Assembly (NCBI GenBank): GCA_014529385.2
Contig: CM043952.1
Span: 158,193,557-158,257,556 of the forward strand
Length of the DNA: 64,000 nucleotides
Direction of reading: 5' to 3'
Source: Adiantum capillus-veneris
Taxonomy: Eukaryota; Streptophyta; Polypodiopsida; Polypodiales; Pteridaceae
The position numbers and the translations under genes are program-made. The notes beneath the pieces are model-generated. The model saw nothing but the letters and a program-made list of their open reading frames with translations. It did not search any database and was not told the origin of the DNA. This document shows, piece by piece, positions 1 through 12,545 of this stretch (position 1 is the stretch's first letter; each line of letters begins with the position of its first letter).

Positions 1-1386
1 TTTACTTGATTTAGGTCTCAAAAAATACCTGTCTTTAGTGTGATTTGACCTACAAATTTCAAATTTTAATGCTAAATTTGAAATCTAGAGGTGGGGAAAC
101 CTCCAAAATTTGGAGAAATCTAGTGTAAAACCCTTAAGATATAGCCTATTTACCTCTAGAATTTTTCATATAATGTAGGGTTTCGAAGTTTTAATAAAAT
201 TTTCTTCGGAACACTGAGTTCTAGTTATAAATATTAATTTGGATATCACAAGCAGGCAAAATATTGCCAGCATTTTGTTTTATCTTCATGAGAAAACTAG
301 TGGTTATGATTAAAGCCAATCCAATTGCAAGCCATGAGAATACGGCTTAAACACAAATCCCCTTGAACAACATCAAATTAAAGACCCTATGTGAAAGTCC
401 ACATTTCTAGTGCAAGGGGACAAGGTTAGAAAACTCCCAACCAAAACTTCAACAATCCTTCTCCAAAAGATGTATTCTTGCACTTTGTTCTTCAAACTTG
501 GCTTAGGATGCCAATTTTTTAGCTAGTGCTATAAAAAATGTCATCATGCATCTGTAAAGAAAAAAAAACCCCGTCTCTCCTCCTTGTCGCGGGGTGCCCT
601 CCTTGTGGTCTTGTAGACCACGGTCACATGTGAAGGCTCACTAAGGTAGTTAAGGAAGTCACGAGGCCCTTTAGTCAAAGGGTCCTTTAATAAATGAAGA
701 AAAAGCATTATAAAGCAAAGATTCAAAAGAGGCGATGAGAGACCTCTTTACAAACTAACGATGGCATCTAAGATGTTACAAGTGTGTGTGACCATGCATG
801 AGGCATTGTTATTTCAAAAGCAACTGATATATAACTATGCATGTGCGTGACCAATGCCAAAAATATGGCATAAAAAAAAACTTAGTCTTTTATACTTCTC
901 CTCCTCCTCCTGTAGGGCACGTTTTAACATGCCAAAAAGGAAAAAGTAAAAACACAAGTCTATACATTTGGCATATTGAACACTGTTCGAGGGCGAGGGC
1001 CTGTGGAATCAGACCCAAAATACACTCGCAAAATTTTTGCGATGCGCCGTATGATTGATTGGCAGTAATATATATAGGTATAGGGTAAAAAGAAAGACCG
1101 AGAAGGCTGAAGCAATCTTTATACAGTTATAGATAGATGAGATTGGAACCAAATTAAACTCCGGGCTTTCTTTTACCCCTTTATACACAACAAATAATGA
1201 AGAATCGAGCCCCTCATGATAAGCTAGCAAGGCCAAGTGCCTAACTAAACAGTCCTACAAGACAACAAGAATGAATTAGTGGCCCCTCTCAAAACTGCCC
1301 TGGCCTGCCTTTTGTATGCTTGCTCATGTCTGCATTGCCATCTGCCCTGGCCCCTCTCTATGAATGAACCTTCAGCTCTCAAGGCC
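1..1386. other. intergenic stretch, no gene seen
   Basis: This AT-rich stretch lies downstream of the fucosyltransferase gene. Open frames here are short, lack recognisable motifs and look like chance ORFs. The 3' UTR and polyadenylation site of the minus-strand gene should lie in its right-hand part, but I cannot place them. Confidence 0.6.
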
Positions 1387-3621
1387 TTAAGCAGACACTA
1401 TCCCCAGGCCCGGATTGAAATGGCAAAGCTTCACCTCTGGCACCTTATCGTTGGGATCGAAAATGCTCGATCTCGCCGGGTCCAAATCACAAGGCTGTTC
1501 TTTGGGATATACAATGAAGCAAGGCCCTCCTGCATTGGTCTTTCCACAGGCTGGCTCCAGTACTTTGTCCAGCCCATAGTTGATGAAGACAAAAGGCACA
1601 TTGCCAGCCAAGCCGCTGGCAGTGCTCCCGAATGTCGAGAATGGTGTGATGACCAACTCATGCATGAAGCTGAGCAGCCAAATGTCGATGATGGCATTTG
1701 CATCATGCTGCTTGTCCCCGGTCTTCTGCCAGCCCTCATTGGAAGCAGAAACAACATCCACCACTAAGTTCCCCTCAGTGGGGTGATTTGCATACTCCAA
1801 GGCCAAATTGTCCCTATACTCTGCTCTCAACGATGTCACCAACACCGATACATCGACATTATGCCTCCTCTTTTGCTCCAATGTTCCATTTATGCTTGAT
1901 GCCAGCTTCTTGTCCTCCTGCAGAGTCTTTGGTAACAGCTTCTGCTCCACAGAACACCTTGCAATCTGCCTGCTTATGGATGGATTATAGTCCCCTTTCC
2001 ATGACCTAGGCTGGATGCCAATCAGCTTCTCCACTCCATCCATGTGCTGTTTGTAAAACAGTGAAATCTTCGCCCACAACTCATTGTTGGGATTGAGCAG
2101 ATACCTTGAAACATGCATAAATGCATCGTGGCGAGGAAACCAGTCGTTCAGCTTTTCTCGAAACTCGGGGATGAAGTAAAAGCCTGGCATTGTGTACTCA
2201 TGGCTGAGGTAGAAAAACCAGTTGGCACCAGAGAAGAGCTTTTGGGCTGTGGGGCAGAAGAACTGATGGTCACGCTTCGCATCGCAGCATATGATAAGGG
2301 CATGCAAGTGCTTGGGGGCAGCTGCAATGAAGGAAGGGAGATCTGTGGGCAGGATGGTGTTGCACGACGAGCTGCGTTGCACGGCCTTTAGTGTTTCGTC
2401 GAGGTATGTCGACACGCGCTTGGCCTGCAAGCGGAGTTGGGTCTCAGGAAAGTCATTGGGTAGAATCCAGGATGAGGAGGGGAAGGGATTGCAGATGTAG
2501 TTGTCGATGTGCGAACTGGTGTCGATAAGCATGACGCGATCCGTCAGAAGTGAGTAGACAAATGCGCATACCAGAGACAGGAGCTGGTTGCCCATGCCAT
2601 CCATGGGCTTCCACACCAAATACTTGCATCCAGGAGGGGTATCCCCTGCTATTCCCAGGGCTGTCAGGTTGTGATTCTTGGTGCATTTTTCATGGTAGGC
2701 TTCGTAGCGGCGAAGCAGCGACAGGAATTTAGGGGGCGGGTAATGTTCAGGCTGCGTGTTCTTGCGGAAACAGTGCTGTTGGAACTTGCTCTGGCATTCG
2801 GTTTGGAGGTGTGGATCGGAAGGGAAAGTGTGGTAATGCTGGCTTTCGACGACCATTTTGTCCCCCTTGAGCTTTAGTGCACTGCAATCTGTCCATTAAT
2901 AAAATATGGTAATTAGAATTGAAGAGCTTTTCCAATTGAATTGCAACTGTGGAAAGAGAGCATGTCTAGCTGCTTATAGCTGGTGGGGGTGCCGTGCCTG
3001 CTGTACAGTATACACTGTCCACCCCCAAATTCAAATGCAGAGAATGAGTCATCAACACTAGGCTAATGTGTGAAGGCGGCGGCAGCAGCAGCAGCCTGCG
3101 CAGTGCGAAGGATTTTAAACTAAAGCTCCATTGGTCTCTATTCTTAAGAAATAAAACTGAAGGTGTACCTGTGAACTTGAAAAAGTGGACAGAAATAAAG
3201 CATCCATGCACTTGGAATTTGGAAATTGGAATTGGGGATGCGCAAACAGTGCACAATGCACATCTACCCACTGCCCACTCATCTCATCTGGAAATACTGG
3301 ATTCTAAAAGTTAATGACTAGCGACATCTACGTGCACATGCTGCTTCTTTAGATAGGCCCCCCAGTCTCCAGAATTCGGATCATCAATCAATCTCTTCTT
3401 TCCTTTTCGCCAACAGCCACCCCGGGCCTGGTCCCCGGCGCTATCTCTTCGCTCTCTCTCTCTCTCTCTCTCTAGAAAATCCTTCAGTATTCTCTCTCCT
3501 TCCGGCGCGCGCGCACACACACATACACACACACCCCCCGCATTATAACCGGTGCTTCGTTTACAGTCATGCAGAATTGCAGGATACACCGAAGGGACCT
3601 GACTCCTGAGCTGGTTTTGGT

Positions 3622-3660
<39 letters not shown>

Positions 3661-4021
3661 TACTGAAACTGGGGCTACCCACAAGGGCCATGTTATGCAG
3701 GGCCTGCCGGATCTCAGCATCTGGTCCAGAGAGGGAAAGGCAGATCTGATACAGCAGCAGCAGCAGCACCAGTGACGTCACGGTGACGACGCCCGTCTGC
3801 AGTGGTGGGGTCCATGCTTTTCCCTTCATCATCCCATTGACATTGCCCAACCCCCATGCTGCCCTGCTCACCACAGTCCCACAATGATTACTGTACGCGC
3901 CTGGGCTCCCTGTACCATTCATGTGACGCTCTTCATCCTCGACTTCAGCAGCTGGCCCTGCAGCGCTGCCACTGTATCCTCTCCTCTGCAGCCATTGCTG
4001 CCACTGCTCTGAGAGGGGCAT
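1387..4021 (-). CDS. GT37 xyloglucan fucosyltransferase-like protein, two exons
   Basis: This is a Golgi type II glycosyltransferase of family GT37, the plant FUT1 family that adds fucose from GDP-fucose to cell-wall xyloglucan or related glycans. Exon 1 (4021-3664) starts at the only ATG of its frame and encodes 119 residues. These include a cytosolic tail and one membrane anchor at about residues 77-98 (hydrophobic run VTSLVLLLLLYQI). Exon 2 (2888-1387) encodes the lumenal catalytic part. A phase-1 intron joins them exactly, giving 619 residues, close to the family's usual 500-600. Family landmarks are GMGNQ (about 217-221), TDRVMLID, GIQPR (about 410-414, matching the GDP-fucose-binding GIQIR of FUT1) and STFGSTASGLAG (about 537-548). 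The acceptor substrate cannot be told from sequence. No stop or frameshift is seen. It is the only intact-looking host gene in the window. Confidence 0.9.
2889..3663 (-). other. phase-1 intron of the fucosyltransferase gene
   Basis: The donor is a perfect GTAAGT at 3663-3658 on the minus strand, and the acceptor AG is at 2890-2889. Splicing adds one base (A) of exon 1 to two bases (AT) of exon 2, and the frame then runs without a stop into the catalytic domain. The intron is 775 bp. On the sense strand a long (TC)n tract begins only a few bases after the donor (plus 3623-3656 as AG repeats). A second, opposite dinucleotide tract lies at 3452-3473, and a GC/CA-type tract near 3507-3534. Confidence 0.85.
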
Positions 4022-4289
4022 ATGTACTGCAAAGTAGATCGAACTTCTGACCAGACCTGTATCAGGCGAACTGATTATGTACAATAAATAACTTCTCAAC
4101 AGTACAAAGGACTAATACTGCAGATGCCACGCCTACAGGCTAATAGGAACCTACAGCGCAGCCAATGAAACTCGGATGAGCAGAGAAATGGGATAATCAG
4201 AACCGGGCCTGCACCTTTGGATCACTTGCCTACGTAACGCAAGCTGTTTCCTCGAGATTCCCGAGCCAAGAGTCACTCTCCCTTCTCGG

Positions 4290-4325
<36 letters not shown>

Positions 4326-5010
4326 CTCAAGGCGACGGCCTGCAAGAAATTACGCTGATTGAGCGAAAAGACCACCTGCAGGTAAGTTTCCTGTGATATT
4401 GCAGCGGCTGGCAAGCTCTTTTCCTGTGAAACCGCAATGCTCTCTCTCTCTCTCTCTCTCTCTCCCCCCCTTGGATAGTCGTGGGCTCAAACTTGCGACG
4501 TAGTAGTGGACACTCTCTCTCTCGCTTTTCTCGCATGCGTGTGAAGAAACGCTTCTCTCTTTGAAGAAGCACAAACAGACAAGGCCGCCCGATGGATTCC
4601 TCGACGTTGACGAAATCAAAGAAATGCTTTGCGCCACGACCAATCAAACGAAAGGCTGGCCATGTGAATCTGCTTCCGAGAAGGTGATTCCCAACCCGAC
4701 TACCCTACCTAAACCTTTGAAAAATTGTGGTCGCCTATAAACCATTGGCCTAAAAAATTTGAGGCTAACAAAATGCTGGGAGTTCTCTTTCACTTTTACT
4801 CGTTGAAAGAAAACTTTCTATATATATATATAAAAAAAGCCTCACAAACTTATCTCCCCCGCCCCCCTCTCTCCCCTTGTGTGTGCACTTGTTGTCGTGG
4901 ACAAGCAACTCGTCGAAAGAGCAACAATCGCTCTCTCTCTCTCTCTCTTTTTGTCGTAGGTAGAGTTTAGCTCCGACGACTTGGAGATGTTGACCTGAAG
5001 GTCTCTCTCT
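4022..5010. other. upstream region of the fucosyltransferase gene with (CT)n tracts
   Basis: No gene is seen here. The stretch is upstream of the minus-strand fucosyltransferase, so it should hold its 5' UTR and promoter. It carries (CT)n tracts at 4291-4322, 4440-4464 and near 4931-4949, which are (GA)n on the gene's sense strand. GA-rich core-promoter and 5' UTR tracts are common in plants, so a regulatory role is possible but only inferred. Confidence 0.4.
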
Positions 5011-5693
5011 CTTGAATAACAGGTCTTGAGTTCAACTCCTCGTCGACTATATCTTTAAGGTCTCTGCGGATAGTTTCCTACGACGTTAAAACTCTCTTCT
5101 TCTCGGGTGTGTGTGTGTGTGTGCCAATAAAAAGAGGAAAATGGTATAACTTTTCTATCACCCAAGTGTGGTAGATTGGTTATGCCATTTCACTCTTGAA
5201 TAACAAGTCTTGAGTTCAACTCCTCGTGGACTAAATCTTTAAGGTCTCTTGGGATAGTTTTCTACGACGTTAAAACTCTCTTCTTCTCGAGTGGGTGTGT
5301 GTGTGCTAATAAAAAGAGGAAAATGGTATAACCTTTCTATCACCCAAGTGTGGTAGATTGGTTATGCCATTTCCCTCTTGAATAACATGTCTTGAGTTCA
5401 ACTCCTCGTCGACTAGATATTTAAGGTCTCTTGGGATAGTTTACTACGACGTTAAAACTCTCTTCTTCTCGGGTGTGTGTGTGGGTGTGTGTGTGTGTGC
5501 CAATAAAAAGAGAAAAATGGTATAACCTTTCTATCACCCAAGTGTGGTAGATTGGTTATGCTATTTCCCTCTTGAATAACAGATCTTGAGTTCAACTCCT
5601 CGTCGACTAGATCTTTAAGGTCTCTTGGGATAGTTTCCTACGACGTTAAAACTCTCTTCTTCTTCTCTGTGTGTGTGTGTGTGTGTGTGTGTG
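5011..5693 (+). repeat. tandem array of four tRNA-derived SINE-like units
   Basis: Four units start at about 5011, 5195, 5377 and 5571, with periods of 184, 182 and 194 bp. The junction between units holds TGGTAGATTGG (5169-5179), which fits the Pol III A box TRGYNNANNNG. It is followed 45 bp later by GTTCAACTC (5214-5222), which fits the B box GWTCRANNC. This is almost exactly tRNA spacing. Each unit ends in a variable (GT)n tract followed by AATAAAAAGAG. Unit size, Pol III boxes and simple-repeat tail suggest a tRNA-derived SINE expanded in tandem. An ordinary minisatellite that fits the boxes by chance is the alternative. Confidence 0.55.
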
Positions 5694-8600
5694 CGTTGTT
5701 GTTGTCGTTGAGTGTCATTATCGAACGTCGACAAACGTCTTCGCTTGCGAGCCTACGGGTGTTTCCGCAACATCGTATTGTACTTCTTTAGAGGTACTAT
5801 AACTAATTAAACTAATACTATGTTTTGTATGAGTAGATTGAGTTTTTACATTTTTCACATACGTGCCACGTGTTGTTTTTTGGTTCGATTATATACTTGT
5901 TCTATAGGACATGACGATCAAAGCCTTTTTCAATTGGTTTAGAAAGATAACATGTGGCACGTATGTGAAAATGTGAGCGTAGTTAATTCATGACGAAAAA
6001 TTTGAGAGATCAATCGTGAAAAACTTATCGAACCACATAAATGTGAATACAAAAAAATGAGTTATTTTGGAGACGGTCCATAAACGTTAAATTAGAGGTA
6101 GGCCCTCAATCCTTATGAACTTAAAAATAATGAAGGGGTCAGGGTATCAAGTTCCAAAAGAGAAGTTTGTTGTTGGTGGTTTTGGGGGTGGGGTGGGATG
6201 GGGTGGGGGTGGGTTTTAGGGGAATTGAGAGGTGCATAGAGCTATTAAATTGCGTAAATAAACACTTACATTTAGTGGTAACATGGATGAATGGATGAAG
6301 AAATCATGGATGGTAGTGGTGACTAATGCTACATATGTAGGCTACAAATGTGTGCGGAAATCAAACTACATGATTTTTGTCTTCTTAACGACACAAATGA
6401 GGACATGGTAGTGATTGAGGCAAATTTTTATGTCTAGTACACGAGGGACTTGGACTTGGATTGCTTTGCTCCATGTCATTGCATGGCATCCAAAGGAAGA
6501 AAGCAAAAGAAAAGTTTTGTTTCTTGGAAGCATGAACCCTTTAAAGAACCACATAAGTTCTCTTTATGGTGTAGGGAAAGGACCAACAATGTTCCTTTTT
6601 CATAATAATTTTCTTTTTCCATAATAAAGACGACCACATGGCAATTTGTGGAGACGGGGAGTGATAGTGGGAGTCTTTATTATGGGAAAAGAACACTATT
6701 GGTTTTTTCCCGAACGTCGGCCGGGGGGGGGGGGGGGGGGGGGGGGATATTCATCCTTGGCTCATTGATTGACACATCAGGGGGCTACTCTCCCTGTACG
6801 TCCACCCCATGTGGTCTCTGTGCTAGCTTGTTGCAAGCCCCACCACAATTAGCATCCACCTCCACATGCTCGGATGCTAGCCAATCACAATGCCTCAAGT
6901 GACATTATTATTGGTGCTTCCTTGCCACTCCGGCTTCATAATATTAGGGGCTATAATAATGTATTGTCTTTTGTGTTGCTTGGTGCTCATATTGACGAGA
7001 CTATAAACTATGGTAAGAGGGGTACATACAAATTCAGAATGCATGGCTCTCTTTATTATCACATTGGTTCTCTAGCACCACCAAATGAAAGAACCAATGA
7101 AGTTCCACACTTTGCTCAGCTACACACACACACACACACACACACACACTTATTACATTGGTTAATCTAGATATGTTGCTTGAATAACACCCACTGATGC
7201 ACTTGCAACATGGTTTTCATAAACCATCAACATCCTAATTTAGTCACTAATATATGATTGAATGTGATATTGTTTTTTCTTTGCTAAAAGAAGAGCTCCA
7301 CATCCTTGGCCACTAATACAACCAATGATATCACCTATGTGAGAAGAATGGAGTAACTTAGGCACCAAAGGAAGCATTTGGCATTTTGTTACCTTTTCTG
7401 AATAATGGGCTACCAGTGCCGGACTGTATATCCTGTGCTATAATAAACTAGAAATGTGTACTGACAGCCCCCTTGGGCTTGGTTGCTCTAGTTATATGAA
7501 ATGGTTGTAACTTGGTATGTAATCAGAATCTGGTGTTTTGGTTTTGGATACTTAATGCATCAACACATTGTCGATATTTTTTTCGATCAAACTTGTACAA
7601 AAATATATAGATAGGTCTTTGCAAAACCATCAATAAAATGATATTTTACACATGGTGTGTGGAAGAGGTGCCATAAAACCTTCCCAAAAAGAAAGATAGG
7701 GTGTCTAGTGGGTTGGATCAAAGCTAGATCACACCTTGAAGGGTTATTGCACCGAATTTATTATATTGGGTACCCAATTCATAATAAAAATGGCTCTGTG
7801 TGGCTCTGCACGCTCTGCATGAGCGTGCATCATAGTCTTGCACAACTGCATATCAGATGGCGATGGAAAACAGTATCCAGGTAAAGATCCTTGCTCTCAT
7901 CTTATAGGAGTTCCGGCTTAAAATTCTACTTTGTCATGTATCAAATTATATTGTAATGAATTTTATATATCAAGAAATTCTTCTTTGTTTTGTTCTTTAC
8001 ACAATATGTTTTTGCAAACATAATTTAAGTCTCTCAGTATATGATTCGGAATGATGGGCTTTTAAATTCAAACAAACACACACACACACACACACGCGCG
8101 CGCGAGCACACACACACACACACACACACGTTCAAACCTGTAGCGTAACCTAAGGTCTGTTGTAGCATCGTCCAACTGGGAAACATAACCCACTGTACTT
8201 CATTAAAGGCATCCTTATTGTCAATATCGTTCATAGAATGACTTCGTGAGCGAACAATCAGGTGGGCTTCATGCCTACTGAGATAATTAAGTTTGACTTT
8301 AATAAACTATTGTGCGTATCTTGGAAAAAGGATAGGAAATGCCTTTGCAGGTACAGATGAACAAAATCATCATTGTTTTGATTTGGAGATAATTATAGTT
8401 TGGTAATACTGGCCTAAATGGGATCATTAGATCAAAAAATGGTTTTTTTGGCTGTTAACAACCTACTTGTTAGCATTGTTTGTACTTTCTTTAAAAAGAA
8501 AAACATTAGCTGGCTCAGTACTTCAGATGATGGATAGTGTTGTTTAAGCATATCTGATATGAAATAGAGTAGTAATTTCTTTTAATATAAAGATAGAGTG

Positions 8601-10083
8601 GTTGCCACACAGAGCAACAATCAGCTTAGTGTTGAGGCACACTAAACAAGAAAAATAATCTAAATAGATAACTTGAAAATGTTATTGATTTCATGAGAAT
8701 GTACCTCCCGTGGAGGGTCTCATTAAGAGATGACATTTACTGGATTGTTTTAAAAAAAATCCCCAATTACAAACCAGACTCTGCTCGATTTGGTCATATT
8801 GCTTACATTGATCTTTAAACGTTGCTTTCATTAAACAACACATAAATACACCTCCCTCACGAAGAAAAGACTCAGCCATTTTTGTTGTCAAAGAGATCTA
8901 CCTAAGTGCTGTCCATTTTTCACAAAAAAAGACCACGTCTTAACTTTGATGATACATTAGATGTATATTGACTTTGATACATAGTTGAAAATAAATGATA
9001 GTCCGTAGGGTAGGCTGTAAGCTAATTTTGCAGGTGTGACATGGATAACAATTGGGCCCAGTTCTGACACCTGTAATATGCACAAGCATAGCCAACTCTA
9101 ACTGAATGCTTTTGTATGGATGCAGGTAACAGCCGGATCCTTCTCCTCATAGGATTAGTGGAGGTTTGTCTCTAAGGCTTGGATATCTTCAAAGCGGATC
9201 ACAACAATAGCAATGCTTGGAGAAATGAAGATCTACATCGAACATTTCTTCAATCAATTGAGTTTTAGGCTAATGTAACTATTGAAATAAACAATTGACA
9301 TGGTGTTAAATACATGTAACTTATCTTTTGCGTATAATGTCAATCTCCTTGTCATGTATCATTACCCTTGTCCTTATATCAAATATGATCTGCTCCATTG
9401 TACGGTTCAATACTTTGTATAATCAAACTATTGTTAGGCTTCTCATTTCGAACAACTTCTCATTTTAAAAACACACACACACACACACACACACTCCAAC
9501 TTCCTCTTGTAATTGCCCAGTACTCACCAAATTAAAGGTATCCTACTAGAAACTTGCACTTCAAAATATCCCACTGTTTGAGCTAATGCATGCAATTCCA
9601 AAAAGTCTCTCATCTATACTGAAATTCACATCTCAAAATTTCCTACTTTACAGTTAGGAAAAGCCCTTCTCCATTTCTCAAACAACACTAAAAGGTTAAC
9701 AACCCAACCAAACCCCCCCCCCCCCTTTTGTTCTCTCTTTCACTAAGGAATCTACACTTTTTCTAGGTTATGGAATACCCTATGGGCACAAGCCCTATTG
9801 CGTTGGTAAGAATCGAGTAGTAATTTTTTTACATGAACTTAGATGTCATGTGACAAAAAAAGAAACAATATTGGATGGTAGGTTTAAGGTAACAAGATTT
9901 TGACACAAATGATAAGTTCGTTGACATGTGTAATACGTATTCAAGGCTAACAAATCTGTTAACTTGTTTATATGGATGTAGGTGAGGACTCTATCTTTAC
10001 TTAGGGTCTTTTTGGCTTAAAGCTGATATCCGCCATTGATGCACCTTAGCGCTTTCTACTATAGACATCACTACTCGTAATTG
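5694..10083. other. gene-free stretch with microsatellites
   Basis: I see no supported gene in these 4.4 kb. ORFs are short and without motifs, and several are driven by simple repeats. Simple tracts are a G run (about 6722-6746), (CA)n at about 7122-7149, two (CA)n blocks around a CGCGCG core at 8073-8130, (AC)n at 9470-9494 and a C run near 9713-9725. Parts of 9000-9500 and 9900-10040 resemble sequences near 42.8 and 47.2 kb, so some of this is dispersed repeat. Confidence 0.5.
9026..9200 (+). repeat. dispersed repeat, copy 1 (others near 9905 and 47190)
   Basis: The stretch contains GACATGGATAACAATTGGG, then after about 85 bp TATGGATGCAGGTAACAG, then a GGCTTGGATATCTTCAA-like tail. The same order with divergence occurs at about 47196-47390 and, more weakly, at about 9910-10050. 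The function and family are unknown to me. Confidence 0.35.
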
Positions 10084-10402
10084 TGTTAACCCTCACGGCT
10101 CATGGACACCATATCACCTACGATGGACATTGTATTATTTACTTGGTAGAGTCAGGTACCGGGCTTGTCGGTCCAATAGGAAAAGGGTGAGAGTGATCGC
10201 CGATGAGAGGCACACTCTAACTGGAACATTCAAGGGATTAATTAGCTAAGCATGGGCGCCCAAGTGTGAATGGGGTGAGCTCATATAAAAGTCAACTAAA
10301 CCTAAAATTCACTCATTCTCTCATTTGTGCAATTGAAGAGTGCTCTTGCTCCATCTCCATCTTCTTCTTCTTCATCTCCTTGTGTGTGTGTGTATGCGAG
10401 CG

Positions 10403-10443
<41 letters not shown>

Positions 10444-10678
10444 GAGAGTGTACGATCGAGCATTGCGGCGGCGAGGCGGTTGAGCGCGGCGTAGCGGCGT
10501 CTCCCTCTTCTTTGCGGCGAGGAATTCTCCACGAAAGGAAGCGTAGAGCGGTGAGTGACACACCAACGCCATCTTTGAGCTTGCTAGTTTAGGCTTGTTG
10601 TGTGCTTGGAGCCATTCGTGGCTCGCACGCGGTGTATCGACAAGTTCCTTGCATTGACACGTGCGACATACGCGCACA
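10084..10678 (+). repeat. 5' LTR of Ty3 element F
   Basis: It starts TGTTAACCCTCACGG and ends GCGCACA, giving the TG...CA ends of an LTR. It aligns along its whole length with 16978-17553. Inside are a TATA-like CATATAAAAG (10282-10291) and a (GA)n tract downstream of it (about 10404-10440), in the expected R/U5 part. Confidence 0.85.
10281..10291 (+). promoter_or_regulatory. TATA box of the F LTR
   Basis: CATATAAAAG lies mid-LTR, and the solo copy has CCTATAAAAG in the same place (about 17163-17172). Conservation between two copies and position support a Pol II promoter element. Confidence 0.6.
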
Positions 10679-10682
10679 TTTT

Positions 10683-10700
10683 TGGCACCGCTGTCGGGAA
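10683..10700 (+). other. primer-binding site of element F
   Basis: TGGCACCGCTGTCGGGAA follows the LTR end after a short T run. It is close to the TGGCGCCGTTGCCGGGGA primer site of many plant Ty3/gypsy elements, which pairs with the 3' end of a tRNA (usually given as tRNA-Asp). Confidence 0.7.
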
Positions 10701-11397
10701 ATGCCATACACTAAGCTTGAATGGCACTTTGTGCTTCTTTTGTGGTGCAATTTCTATTGTAGGAAAGGTAAGGAAGCAGGGTGTGTGTGTCCAGAAGAAG
10801 GATTTTGTGTCATACTGTGTATTTTTTTTGTTAATGTTATTCTCTGTGTATTAAGGTTGTTAGTTTTCTGTGTACAGTAAGTAGGAAGGAGATCTGTGAG
10901 AGTTAATATAGTGTGTTAGTGTGTAATAGTAGGTGTATTGATTAGAAGTAGGTAGATAGAGTGTGTGTGTGCTCTCGCGCAGGCTGCGGCGACCTTATTC
11001 TTAAAAAATAAATAAATAAATATTTTTTTTTAAAAAATAAAAAATTAAAAGGTAGGACCGCGATTGGGAATATCTCCCAGACCCAAGCCCAAGCTCACGC
11101 TTAGGCCTAGGCCTCAATCGCCTTTTAAAATTACGAATTTTAGCTTCACACGTAGCTAAAAATTGATTTTTTGAGGAACAACAGAATTTCAGATGCTCGA
11201 GAATTGTGCTGTAGAGCACACAACGACCCTCTAAGTGATACGCTCGTTTCGAGCTATCACAACACTTTAATAAAAAAAATCAAACATTACAAAAAACATT
11301 AAAAACGTAAAAAGCACGAGTGAAAACGGACACTTGAAAAAGGTAAGTGGTTAACCTTCGAGGTTATTCGCCGACGCTTGTAGGGTGCCAAAAGCAC

Positions 11398-12255
11398 ATG
11401 CATGTGCGCTCTGGTCGTGTGCTAGACACGGAGCAACTAGAGAGAATTTCGACTTACACGAGTTCTCAATATCCACCTACTTTAGGTTCCGGGCCCTCGG
11501 CGGGGACCCAAGGTAGTACAAACCAAGACCCGAACATAGCGGCTAGTGACTCTTCCTCTGACTACGACGTCATGGAGGGTTTCCCAATGCCTAATCCCGA
11601 TAGCTCCAGCCAAGACATGCATGCCATGGGCCCGCGGTCCGGGCTGAGCGTGCTTAGCCGCCTGAAGGAAACCTTTAGTAGAGCCACTCGCTCCGAACAT
11701 GGAGTTAATGATGTAAATGAGGGGGGTGGGGAAGTAAATTCTCCATTTGTGACCAACGTAGACCCTATACCCTTAGAGAATGTGCACATGAATACTTCAT
11801 TCACTGCACCTCCTGACTCTTCAGAGTTATTTCCCTCCGAGGTCATATTACCCGATGGTAGAAGCCTTGCCGAAGTGCAAGAGGTTGAGCGATATATCCT
11901 TGCAGCGAGGGAAAAGGAAGTCGAGAGCTTACGTAAGGCGGAGCAACGACGAGAGTTAAAAGCGAAAGCCCCTATGTCAATATCCTTGCTAAGAGAGCAA
12001 TCGAGTGCTGCTGACTTAGCAATCGGTAAGGGCCAACCTCTAGAAAGCAACATTGCATCTAGCTCAAAGGACACCCCTAGCACCTCAATCCTAGATGGAG
12101 TGTTCTTAAATGAGAACTGGGAGTACGAATTACAAACAGAGACTCTAACCGACCTATACACAGGTCACACCTATCATGTGGGTTGGTTAGATGTCCTACA
12201 ATCCACAATAGGTGCTACTAGTGTGGAGGCCTCATCAACAACAAAGAGTTTGTGA
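11398..12255 (+). pseudogene. Ty3 element F gag, N-terminal part
   Basis: This open frame starts at the first ATG (11398) in a longer frame beginning near 11347. The protein is acidic, rich in serine and proline, and has a charged helical stretch near its middle (EVERYILAAREKEVESLR). I recognise no named domain. Its place between primer site and capsid suggests an N-terminal Gag region. It ends at a stop at 12253-12255, and the capsid continues in another frame, so the gene is probably broken. Confidence 0.5.
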
Positions 12256-12545
12256 GGTCATCCATAGGGTTATCGCATTAGAGAGACAGAACAAGGGGAT
12301 CAACAACCTTCAACGGGTCTCATGAGATTCTTAGATACATGAAAGGCTAAACAACCGACCTTATCGCAAATAGAGACTCCCTCGGTAAGTCCGATGGATC
12401 CCCCATATGTTGTTTCGCCAGGGGTCTCAGTGCAATTTGAGCCCACAAGTGATAGCTTCACCTTTCCAAGTCTAGCTCATCTTTCCCTTGATGACACCAC
12501 GGCTACCATGCCTACCCCAATGATGGGCATGCCAAGGAACACGCC

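Noticed and set aside
2747-2935. Alternative start of the fucosyltransferase at ATG 2935 (MDRLQC...)
   Set aside because: It is in a different frame from the catalytic domain and lacks family motifs.
3311-3663. Continuation of the fucosyltransferase N-terminal ORF through the (CT)n tract
   Set aside because: The frame beyond 3664 is made of SL repeats and low-complexity residues, and a perfect GTAAGT donor with phase-matched acceptor shows it is intron.
10404-10440. CRISPR-like or other regular repeat array at dinucleotide tracts
   Set aside because: These are simple (GA)n or (CA)n microsatellites without spacers.
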